A stretch of DNA of 5,662 bases from Anaerolineales bacterium. GTDB taxonomy: Bacteria; Chloroflexota; Anaerolineae; Anaerolineales; UBA4823. The position numbers were made by a program, and so were the translations under genes. This document shows, piece after piece, positions 1 to 5,469 of the stretch. Location of the stretch: positions 1 through 5,662 of the forward strand of contig JADYYC010000017.1 in NCBI GenBank assembly GCA_020853835.1. Reading direction: 5' to 3'. The notes below the pieces were generated by a model. It saw only the letters and a program-made list of their open reading frames with translations, was not told where the DNA came from and did not search any database. Numbering within the stretch: position 1 is the stretch's first letter; each line of letters begins with the position of its first letter.

Positions 1-416
1 ACGCCTTCCTGGATGCGTGCGCCGCCCGAATCGTTGATCGCAATAAAGGGGCAGCCATATTTGAGAGCCATATGCATCACTTTGATGATCTTGTTTGCGT
101 GCATCTCGCCCAGCGAACCGCCCATCACCGCCGCATCTTGCGAGGCAACGCACGCCAGGCGCCCATTGATGCGTCCAAACCCGGTCAGCACGCCATCGCC
201 ATAGCGAGACTTCTTCCCTCCCAGGTAGACCTCCTGGCGCGGCAAGACGAGTGTGTCGATCTCTTCGAATGTGCCTGCATCAAAGAGGAGGTCGATGCGC
301 TCGCGCGCGGTCAGGCGGCCTTTATTGTGCTGTGCTTCCGCCTCAGCGCTCGTGCCGGCCGCGATCTGTTTTCGAGATCTCAACCCCTCGATGTAATGCT
401 CCATTTCATGCTTCAT
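1..416 (-). CDS. Acyl-CoA carboxylase, carboxyltransferase (beta) subunit, N-terminal part (propionyl/methylmalonyl-CoA type)
   Basis: This is the first 138 residues of a biotin-dependent carboxyltransferase; the rest lies beyond the left edge (the family is usually about 510-520 aa). Such subunits move CO2 between carboxybiotin and an acyl-CoA, either in propionyl/acetyl-CoA carboxylase or in the Na+-pumping methylmalonyl-CoA decarboxylase complex, and act in the cytoplasm or at the inner membrane face. Seen in the translation: the family N-terminus GRLTARERIDLLFD (residues 33-46), YGDGVLTGFGRING (72-85), SQDAAVMGGSLGEMHA (92-107, with the usual SQD..V.GGSLGE pattern) and INDSGGARIQEG (127-138), part of the acyl-CoA-binding crotonase-like fold. 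The frame is open throughout. The ATG at 416 is chosen because it gives the usual short basic/acidic leader (MKHEMEHYIEGL) and has AAGGAG upstream. The family is certain; the exact acyl-CoA substrate, or decarboxylase versus carboxylase, cannot be decided from this part. Confidence 0.93.
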   Translation of the reverse strand, partial: MKHEMEHYIEGLRSRKQIAAGTSAEAEAQHNKGRLTARERIDLLFDAGTFEEIDTLVLPRQEVYLGGKKSRYGDGVLTGFGRINGRLACVASQDAAVMGGSLGEMHANKIIKVMHMALKYGCPFIAINDSGGARIQEG

Positions 417-427
417 AACCGGTAATG

Positions 428-433
428 CTCCTT
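428..433 (-). promoter_or_regulatory. Ribosome binding site of the carboxyltransferase gene
   Basis: On the minus strand AAGGAG (inside an A-rich AAAAAAGGAG stretch) lies 11 nt before the ATG at 416. The spacing is slightly long but the match is strong. It supports that ATG as the start and indicates that this gene is translated independently of the upstream regulator. Confidence 0.7.
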
Positions 434-475
434 TTTTGCACGCAAGAGTGAGGTGTGACGATGAAGAGTTCTTTT

Positions 476-481
476 ATTCTA
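476..481 (-). promoter_or_regulatory. Possible -10 element for the carboxyltransferase gene (weak)
   Basis: On the minus strand TAGAAT (one mismatch to TATAAT), followed by AAA, lies 59 nt before the ATG at 416. The best nearby -35-like hexamer, TTGATA at 504-509, is 22 bp away, too far for a normal housekeeping promoter. No good hexamer sits at 16-18 bp. This could be a weak or activator-dependent promoter, or chance. Confidence 0.3.
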
Positions 482-666
482 GCCAACTGGAGAGGCAAGA
501 ATCTATCAACCATCTCTCAGGAATGTCTTCTCATGAAGATGTTGTGCAATCTGTTTTTTTCTATCAGGGATCGATTGGTAAACCCGATATCATCAGGCTT
601 AACACCGCGAAGCGTGCCTGGTTTCTCTCCTCGTTTTATTCCCCCAGTTCAGGCCGTCCGGTAGCT

Positions 667-3600
667 TTATTTCAGTTCTTGCTCTACCCGCTCCAGGTCG
701 CTCAACAATTTCCGACGGCTGCTGGCTTTTGCCATTCTCCTTGCCTCGGAGAGGTGCATGAGAGCCTCTGGCCGCGGCAGGAGCGGCGCAAGCCAGAGGC
801 GGATTTGAATCGCCAGGTGTTGTACGCCAAGGTTTTCCGCTTTTCCCAGAGCGTTCGAAAGGCGGTAAACGGCGAGGGTGTTCTCGCCCCGTCCGGCAGC
901 CACGAGCCCCAGGTTGGCCATCAAGCCGGCCTCACGCTCAGGAATTGAGAACTGTTTGGCAAGCTCCAAACCTTTTTGGAAGAGTTTTTCGGCTTGATCG
1001 TAGTCTCCTTCGCTGAGTGCGATTTCCCCCAGGGTGGAATACAGATACGTTTGCAGCCCAACCATGCCCCTTTCCTGCGCCAGGGCAATTCCCGCCTGTG
1101 CATATTCCCTGGCAGCCGGATCTCCCAGCAAATGCAGGTGATATGCCAGATTGTTGTAAGCCAATATTTGCTGGTCCAGGCCATGCCCCAGGTTTGCGCC
1201 TTTTGTAAGCTCCAGGGACCGCCGGTAGTGAGTCACAGCATCTTCAAGTTCGCCCAATTGAGCCGCAACGCTCCCAATTTCGAACTCAATCTGTGCAATG
1301 ATCGAATTATCTTCCCATTCATGTTTTTCCCAACAAACGGCGGCAGCTTCGAGATGCTGCCGGGCAGATTCGAGCTCGGCGCCTTCCAGAGACAGCGCCG
1401 TTCCCCACAGCAGTTCTGCTTCGACGATGGCAGGCGGATTTTCCGAGCTAAGGAAGCCCTTTACCAGATCGATGATTTCGTGATAACGAGCCTGAGGGAT
1501 CATTGATCTCGCCAGGCGCAGCACGATCTGATCTCTTTCAACCTGTTCGACAGCGCTTTCGCTGGCAATTTGAAGTGCTTCGTGCAGCGCCTCGCTCGCC
1601 CGGACAAAATTACCAGCGCGCTCATAAGCCTGGCCCAGCGATTTCAATACCTTCAATCGGCCCAGCCCGGATGACCAGGTCAAGGCTGTCTGATAGAATT
1701 CGCCCGCCTCTCTCCAGGCCGCAATGCGCAAGGCATGATCGCCAGCAGCAATCGCGAACTCAAGCGAGCGCTGCGGCTGGTCGCTCTCCGCGTAATGCCT
1801 GGCAAGCTGAGCGTTCAGTTTAAAAGTACCCGCTTCTGGTCTGTTGAGATAGACCGCCTGTATGGCATCGGCGACCCGCCGGTGAAATATTCGATGGCGC
1901 AGCTCGCCCACATCACGATAGGCGACCTCCATCGTGACCGGGTGATCGATGACGTATTTTCCAAATTTGAGCGGCGCGATCAACTCCGCCCTTTGAAGCT
2001 CGTCCAACGCATCCATCGCTGCGTTTTCCGAGAGGCCGGCCGCGCGCGTCACGATTTCAAAATCAAATTCACGGCCCTGCGCCACAGCGGCATCCAGTAT
2101 CCGCCTGGCTGGTTCGGTTAACCTGCTCAAGCGGCTTTCTACGAGGCTGTACACGGTTTGTGGGACAATCGGGCTGGACGAAAGCGCCTCGAAATTGACC
2201 GTGTTCCCGAGCAGGATCCCTTCCCGCCGCAGGTAACGAACCAACTCCACCATGATATAAGGGCTTCCCTCCGAGTTTTTACATAACCACCGCGCGAGTT
2301 GATCCTGATCTTTGACTTTCAATCGAGATACGAACTCTGCAATTTCGGCGTTGCCAAGCCGCTCCAGTTTTAACCTTGCCAGGCGGCCTTCCCTGACCAG
2401 CATCTGTTCGAAGCGCCCTGCTGGAGATGAAGCAGCAAAAGGCCGGGTTGTAGCAAGGAACTGAATTTGCGCATCTTGCGTCTGGCGGACCAGGTATCCG
2501 AGCAGCGCCAGCGTTGAGCTATCCGCCTGATGCAAATCATCGAGAAAGAAAATGACCGGCGTCAGACGGGCGAGCGCCAGCAAGAACTGGCGGACAGCTT
2601 CCCACAAGCGCGCCTCGTCTGCCTGCCTCAACGACCCGGCATTCTTCAACGCTCCGATTTCAGGCAGCAAGAGGCTGATCTCCTCCAACCACACAGGAGC
2701 CAGCTCGCGCCGGACTTCATACAACAGGCCGCGCGATCCTTCCTGGTTGAAAAGATCTCGCAGCGCCTCGATCACCGGGTGATAGGATAACGATTGTTCG
2801 AGCTCGCGCGCCCTCCCGACCAGGCCAATACCCGAAAACTTGGAGAGAAGTTCCTCAGCCAGGCGGCTTTTCCCAATACCTGGCTCGCCTTCCAGCATGA
2901 CCAGGTATTTTTGATCGAGCAGGGAGGTCACTTCACGAATTTCTCTTTCCCTTCCCACGAAGGGGGGTTTAGTCTCCGATCCAAAATCCGGTTTCGGGCG
3001 ATTGATCGAGAGGGACGGTTGGAAGACCGGGGTTCCATCGGGGTGCTCCCGGTTTGCGTAGGTCGGGATGTCAGCGTCGTTGATAATGGCGTCATACACG
3101 GCGCGCGTTTCAGTCATCGGCGGCACCCCCATTTCGCGGTCCAGGAGTTTTCTCAGCTCATCATAGAGGCGAATCGCGCCGGGCCGGTCGCCGGCAAGGT
3201 AATAGAGCCGCATCGTCTCGCGGGCGAGGTCCTCCTGCAAGGGATCGAGCCGCAGCGCCCTTTCCAGGGGCGCCAGCGCCGCCTGGTACTCCGCTTTTCG
3301 CTCATACTCAATGGACAAGGTCATCAAGCTGCGGATTGCCTGGCGTCGGTAGTGTTCGCGCTGGACAACCATCCAATCTTCAAAGGTTTGCGTCTCGGGC
3401 AGCGTGAAACCTTGCAGAAAGTCCCCCCGGTAGAGGTCCAGCGCCTGGCTTAACCGGTCGATATCAGCGTCCTGTACTTTGAGCGCCGCTTCGAATTCGC
3501 GCACATCGACCCAGCTTGCGCCGCTCAACTCAACCAGATCGTGCCGCAGTACAATCGTTTCGCCAAGCGCTTTGCGAACCGCGTAAAGGCTGGTGCGTAA

Positions 3601-3786
3601 CGCCTGAAACCCAGACGGGCGCGGCAGATCGGGCCAGAAAATGGAAATCAATTGTTCGCGGCGAATTGGATCCTCATTGTCCGCGACAAAATACAACAGG
3701 GCGCGGCTCTTCTTGCGCAGTATGCGAACCTGCTGGTGATCCAGGGCGAACTCTGGCGCCCCAAATAAACGAATGCTCAGCGGCAT
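667..3786 (-). CDS. Large SARP/AfsR-like transcriptional regulator: winged helix, BTAD, AAA (STAND-type) ATPase and TPR domains
   Basis: A complete 1039-aa cytoplasmic regulator. Domains in order: an OmpR/SARP-type winged helix at about 1-90 (LRKKSRALLYFVA, then RREQLISIFWPD); the bacterial transcriptional activator (BTAD) helical domain at about 95-235, ending in the typical LYDELRKLLDREMGVPP; a linker; and a nucleotide-binding module opening with FVGRERE (276-282). In that module Walker A is GEPGIGKS (300-307), Walker B is VIFFLDD (411-417), the sensor-1-like motif is LATTRP (444-449), and SEGSPYIMVELVRYL (505-519) resembles the usual GNPFF.EEL block. A second winged-helix segment follows at about 561-610 (GREFDFEIVTRAAGLS), then TPR-like helical repeats from about 660 to 1020 (for example ALSEGDYDQAEKLFQKGLELA). 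No membrane segment, signal peptide or C-terminal LuxR helix-turn-helix is seen. By family knowledge such proteins are ATP-dependent switches that bind direct repeats through the N-terminus and receive a signal through the TPR region. The signal here is unknown. It is divergent from the yceI-deacetylase pair, a plausible target along with itself. Start: the ATG gives the normal SARP N-terminus but has no clear Shine-Dalgarno sequence. Confidence 0.93.
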   Translation of the reverse strand: MPLSIRLFGAPEFALDHQQVRILRKKSRALLYFVADNEDPIRREQLISIFWPDLPRPSGFQALRTSLYAVRKALGETIVLRHDLVELSGASWVDVREFEAALKVQDADIDRLSQALDLYRGDFLQGFTLPETQTFEDWMVVQREHYRRQAIRSLMTLSIEYERKAEYQAALAPLERALRLDPLQEDLARETMRLYYLAGDRPGAIRLYDELRKLLDREMGVPPMTETRAVYDAIINDADIPTYANREHPDGTPVFQPSLSINRPKPDFGSETKPPFVGREREIREVTSLLDQKYLVMLEGEPGIGKSRLAEELLSKFSGIGLVGRARELEQSLSYHPVIEALRDLFNQEGSRGLLYEVRRELAPVWLEEISLLLPEIGALKNAGSLRQADEARLWEAVRQFLLALARLTPVIFFLDDLHQADSSTLALLGYLVRQTQDAQIQFLATTRPFAASSPAGRFEQMLVREGRLARLKLERLGNAEIAEFVSRLKVKDQDQLARWLCKNSEGSPYIMVELVRYLRREGILLGNTVNFEALSSSPIVPQTVYSLVESRLSRLTEPARRILDAAVAQGREFDFEIVTRAAGLSENAAMDALDELQRAELIAPLKFGKYVIDHPVTMEVAYRDVGELRHRIFHRRVADAIQAVYLNRPEAGTFKLNAQLARHYAESDQPQRSLEFAIAAGDHALRIAAWREAGEFYQTALTWSSGLGRLKVLKSLGQAYERAGNFVRASEALHEALQIASESAVEQVERDQIVLRLARSMIPQARYHEIIDLVKGFLSSENPPAIVEAELLWGTALSLEGAELESARQHLEAAAVCWEKHEWEDNSIIAQIEFEIGSVAAQLGELEDAVTHYRRSLELTKGANLGHGLDQQILAYNNLAYHLHLLGDPAAREYAQAGIALAQERGMVGLQTYLYSTLGEIALSEGDYDQAEKLFQKGLELAKQFSIPEREAGLMANLGLVAAGRGENTLAVYRLSNALGKAENLGVQHLAIQIRLWLAPLLPRPEALMHLSEARRMAKASSRRKLLSDLERVEQELK

Positions 3787-3792
3787 AGAGGA

Positions 3793-3823
3793 AGTATAAC
3801 GTCATTTCCTGCGAAAACGTCAA
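3793..3823 (-). promoter_or_regulatory. Predicted promoter of the SARP-like regulator; would give a leaderless mRNA
   Basis: On the minus strand a -35 TTGACG (3818-3823) and a -10 TATACT (3793-3798) are separated by 19 bp; read as TTATAC (3794-3799) the spacing is 18 bp. Only 6 nt separate the -10 from the ATG at 3786, so transcription should begin at or within a base or two of the A of the start codon. The absence of a Shine-Dalgarno sequence at a normal distance (the nearest AGGA is about 19 nt upstream) fits a leaderless message. Sequence evidence only. Confidence 0.55.
3798..3822. repeat. Pair of AACGTCA direct repeats overlapping the regulator promoter
   Basis: AACGTCA occurs at 3798-3804 and again at 3816-3822 (18 bp start to start; TGACGTT on the regulator's coding strand). 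One copy overlaps the -35 hexamer and the other abuts the -10, so a protein bound to both would cover the promoter. The repeat is short and may be coincidence. Confidence 0.4.
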
Positions 3824-3841
3824 TTCGAATGCTCGAGGCCA

Positions 3842-3869
3842 AAACCGTTTACGGTTATGTTTACGGTTT
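3842..3869. repeat. GTTTACGGTT direct repeats with embedded inverted repeat; candidate operator in the divergent promoter region
   Basis: GTTTACGGTT occurs exactly at 3847-3856 and 3859-3868, a 12-bp period. The first copy is also half of a palindrome, AACCGT-tt-ACGGTT (3843-3856), and an outer pair AAACCGT (3842-3848) / ACGGTTT (3863-3869) is inverted across the element. Relative to the predicted starts it lies about 55-85 bp upstream of the regulator's start point and about 40-70 bp upstream of the yceI start point, a usual activator location for both. SARP-type activators are known to bind short direct repeats, typically spaced about one helical turn. That this regulator binds here is inference. 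Confidence 0.5.
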
Positions 3870-3897
3870 CGATCACTTTGCTGTCACGCCCCTCCGC

Positions 3898-3903
3898 TAT
3901 ATT
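3898..3903 (+). promoter_or_regulatory. Predicted -10 of the yceI-deacetylase operon
   Basis: TATATT lies 38 nt upstream of the ATG at 3942. There is no good -35 at the right distance: ACTTTG (3875-3880) is at 17 bp and poorly matched. An alternative reading is TTGCTG (3878-3883) with TATTCT (3900-3905) at 16 bp. A poor -35 with repeats immediately upstream suggests activator dependence. Confidence 0.4.
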
Positions 3904-3930
3904 CTTATCATCGAAACATAAAAAACTTTT

Positions 3931-3935
3931 GGAGG
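3931..3935 (+). promoter_or_regulatory. Ribosome binding site of the yceI-family gene
   Basis: GGAGG, extended as TTTTGGAGGAAAA, is 6 nt before the ATG at 3942. This strong, well-spaced site fixes the start of the YceI protein and suggests high translation, in contrast with the divergent regulator gene, which has no such site. Confidence 0.85.
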
Positions 3936-3941
3936 AAAACC

Positions 3942-4487
3942 ATGCTTTGGAAAATTGATCCGGCCCACTCACAAATAGACTTCTCGGTTCGTCATATGAT
4001 GATTTCAAACGCGCGCGGCCGCTTCGAAAAATTCTCCGGCAGTGTGAATTTCAACGAGGAAGAGCCTGAGAAATCCAGCGTTGAAGCTCAAATCGAGGCC
4101 GCCAGCATCAACACGAGGGAAGAGGGGCGCAACGCGCATCTGCGCTCCGCCGATTTCCTCAACGCCGAGAAGTTTCCGTACCTGACTTTCAAGAGCAAGC
4201 GCATCGAAATGGTGGACAAGCAGAGAGGTCGTATCTACGGCGACCTGACCATACGAGACATCACCAAAGAGGTAGTGCTGGACACCTACTATGCGGGACA
4301 GTCGAAAAGCCCGGATGGAAAAACCAGCGCCGGCTTCACTGCCACGACGAGCATCAACCGCACGGATTGGGGTCTGACCTGGAACGTCGCCCTGGAAACA
4401 GGCGGGTTGCTGGTTGGCGAGGAAATAAAGATCGAGATCGAAATCGAGATCGTCAAACAGGAAGCCGCGGAACCAGCCGCAGCATAA
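3942..4487 (+). CDS. YceI-family polyisoprenoid-binding (lipocalin-like) protein, cytoplasmic type
   Basis: A 181-aa protein of the YceI family, beta-barrel proteins that hold a long isoprenoid or amphiphilic lipid in the barrel. Some members bind polyisoprenoid quinone precursors or have been linked to stress and acid response. Seen: the N-terminal signature WKIDPAHSQIDFSVRHMMI (residues 3-21), GRFEKFSGSVNF (26-37), NAHLRSADFLNAEKFPYLTF (64-83), GDLTIRDITKEVVLD (100-114) and the closing strands DWGLTWNVALETGGLLVGEE (142-161) followed by an alternating IEIEIEIVK strand. No signal peptide is present: the family signature begins at residue 3. Several characterised members are periplasmic, so this is the cytoplasmic subtype. 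The length is normal, and the C-terminal QEAAEPAAA tail is low-complexity. It is the first gene of a two-gene unit; its stop is 2 nt before the deacetylase start. The ligand cannot be read from sequence. Confidence 0.93.
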   Translation: MLWKIDPAHSQIDFSVRHMMISNARGRFEKFSGSVNFNEEEPEKSSVEAQIEAASINTREEGRNAHLRSADFLNAEKFPYLTFKSKRIEMVDKQRGRIYGDLTIRDITKEVVLDTYYAGQSKSPDGKTSAGFTATTSINRTDWGLTWNVALETGGLLVGEEIKIEIEIEIVKQEAAEPAAA

Positions 4488-4489
4488 AC

Positions 4490-5332
4490 GTGAAGAACCA
4501 CGCTCTTCTTGCGGTTTTTGCCCACCCTGATGACGAGGCTTTCGGCACAGGTGGAACGATCTCGAGGTATGCTTCGCAGGGCATAAAAGTCTCCTTGATC
4601 TGCGCGACGCGCGGCGAAGCGGGGGAGATCTCAGACCCCCAGCTTGCCACGCCGGAAACGCTTGGGCAGGTGCGTGAGGGTGAGCTGCGCTGCGCCGCTG
4701 AAACCATGGGGGTTGCGGAGCTCATTTTCCTCGATTATCGAGATTCGGGCATGGCTGGCGCGCCGGAAAACCAGGACGAACGCGCTTTCATCAACGCGCC
4801 AGCCGCACAGGTCATCGGCCAGTTAGCCGCTTTAATCCGGCGCATTCGCCCGGATGCAGTGTTGACCTTCGAGCCTTTTGGCGGCTATGGCCACCCCGAC
4901 CACATTGCAGCCCACCGTCACACCGTGGCCGCGTTTCACGCTGCGGCTGATCCCGAATACCGCCCAGAGCTCGGACCGCCCTGGCAGGCGCGGCGGTTAT
5001 TTTACACAGCCATTCCCCGCTCTTTCTTTGACGAGATGCGAAACCAGATGGTGGAAGCCGGTCTGGATGTGGACGATCTGGCGCCACTGAATAACCCAGA
5101 TATGGGTTGGCCGGATGAAATGGTCAACGTCCGGATCGATGTATCTTCATCCGTCGACCAGAAGTGGGATGCGCTGCGCTGTCATCGCACCCAGTTCGGC
5201 CCGGGCAACCTGTTCCGGCGCCTCCCCGAACACCAGGTCAAAAAGCTGATGAGCAAGGAGGATTTTGCGCTGGCCTGGCCTGAACCGCCCAGCGGGCTGC
5301 GCCTGGATGACCTGTTCTCGGGGCTTGATTAA
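4490..5332 (+). CDS. PIG-L/LmbE-family zinc-dependent N-acetylglucosaminyl-type deacetylase (MshB-like)
   Basis: A 280-aa cytoplasmic enzyme of the PIG-L/LmbE superfamily, which removes an acetyl (or other acyl) group from N-acetylglucosamine-type substrates such as GlcNAc-inositol or GlcNAc-malate. Seen: the AHPDDE motif at 11-16, where by comparison with MshB H12 and D15 bind zinc and D14 is the general base; ATRGEAGE (39-46); FGGYGHPDHIAAH (130-142), where H138 is the expected third zinc ligand and H135 the second catalytic histidine; and ALRCHRTQF (228-236), common near the C-terminus of this group. All key residues are present, so it should be active. Start: the GTG at 4490 is chosen because it puts the AHPDDE strand right at the N-terminus, as usual, and lies 2 nt after the preceding TAA. 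The ATG at 4367 in the same frame would overlap the yceI gene by about 120 bp with a non-homologous extension. No strong Shine-Dalgarno sequence is seen, so translational coupling to yceI is likely. A thiol-biosynthesis role (mycothiol/bacillithiol-like), a conjugate amidase or a glycan deacetylase are all possible. Confidence 0.9.
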   Translation: MKNHALLAVFAHPDDEAFGTGGTISRYASQGIKVSLICATRGEAGEISDPQLATPETLGQVREGELRCAAETMGVAELIFLDYRDSGMAGAPENQDERAFINAPAAQVIGQLAALIRRIRPDAVLTFEPFGGYGHPDHIAAHRHTVAAFHAAADPEYRPELGPPWQARRLFYTAIPRSFFDEMRNQMVEAGLDVDDLAPLNNPDMGWPDEMVNVRIDVSSSVDQKWDALRCHRTQFGPGNLFRRLPEHQVKKLMSKEDFALAWPEPPSGLRLDDLFSGLD

Positions 5333-5386
5333 ACAGCGGCGCGCCCTGCCGTTTCAATCGCATTAAGATAACAACTATCCAACACT

Positions 5387-5430
5387 TACCCCACAGCGCG
5401 TGAACCGCAAGCGGTTCCCCCTGTGGGGTA
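5387..5430. repeat. Nested inverted repeat (candidate operator and/or terminator)
   Basis: The outer arms TACCCCACAG (5387-5396) and CTGTGGGGTA (5421-5430) are perfect 10-bp inverted copies. Nested inside are GAACCGC (5402-5408) and GCGGTTC (5411-5417), a perfect 7-bp pair around AA. As RNA this would fold into a two-part stem with an asymmetric internal loop (5 nt against 3 nt). It lies 54 nt after the deacetylase stop and could end that operon, but it is followed by TATAATTCTTAT rather than a clean T-run. The right outer arm overlaps a perfect -10, so a DNA operator role is equally plausible. Confidence 0.7.
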
Positions 5431-5434
5431 TAAT
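5429..5434 (+). promoter_or_regulatory. Predicted -10 (perfect TATAAT) for the receiver-like gene
   Basis: TATAAT is an exact consensus -10, 35 nt before the ATG at 5470, giving a leader of about 30 nt. The hexamer 17 bp upstream (CGCAAG, 5406-5411) does not resemble TTGACA and sits in the middle of the inner palindrome. The promoter, if real, is thus embedded in the inverted repeat and is likely under repressor or activator control. Confidence 0.5.
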
Positions 5435-5469
5435 TCTTATAACATTATCGATCATCCGTCGAAAACGAG

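Larger units (their letters stand above)
417..666. other. 250-bp spacer between the regulator and the carboxyltransferase gene
   Basis: No credible gene is present. Open frames on the plus strand here (for example the one starting at 455) have no recognisable protein family and no ribosome binding site, and one of them simply runs on antisense into the regulator's 3' end. I see no strong GC-rich hairpin followed by a T-run after the regulator's TAA, so no intrinsic terminator can be called. The only supported contents are the ribosome binding site and the weak -10 listed separately. The length suggests the carboxyltransferase gene has its own promoter and a leader, even though both genes point the same way. 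Confidence 0.55.
5333..5469. other. 137-bp spacer between the deacetylase and receiver-like genes
   Basis: It holds the nested inverted repeat and the TATAAT listed separately. The first 50 bp (5336-5386) contain nothing recognisable beyond a short GGCGCGCC palindrome. No small gene is supported. Confidence 0.6.

Noticed and set aside
600..666. Possible terminator after the regulator gene
   Set aside because: Only short imperfect GC pairings (around CCGGACGGCC) are seen and no T-run follows on the minus strand.
436..948. 170-codon plus-strand open frame across the spacer and the regulator's 3' end
   Set aside because: Most of it is antisense to the well-supported regulator, the translation resembles no family, and there is no ribosome binding site.
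2794..3453. 219-codon plus-strand open frame inside the regulator gene
   Set aside because: It is entirely antisense to the BTAD/ATPase coding region; it stays open only because of the codon bias of the real gene.
3842..3869. CRISPR-like or mobile-element repeat
   Set aside because: Only two 10-bp copies without spacers of constant length, no cas or transposase genes, and the position is that of a promoter operator.
3820..4008. 62-codon minus-strand frame across the divergent promoter region
   Set aside because: It overlaps the start of yceI and the repeats, has no recognisable protein and no ribosome binding site.
4367..4489. Upstream ATG extension of the PIG-L gene
   Set aside because: It would overlap the YceI gene by about 120 bp with an arginine-rich, non-homologous leader; the GTG at 4490 gives the normal family N-terminus.
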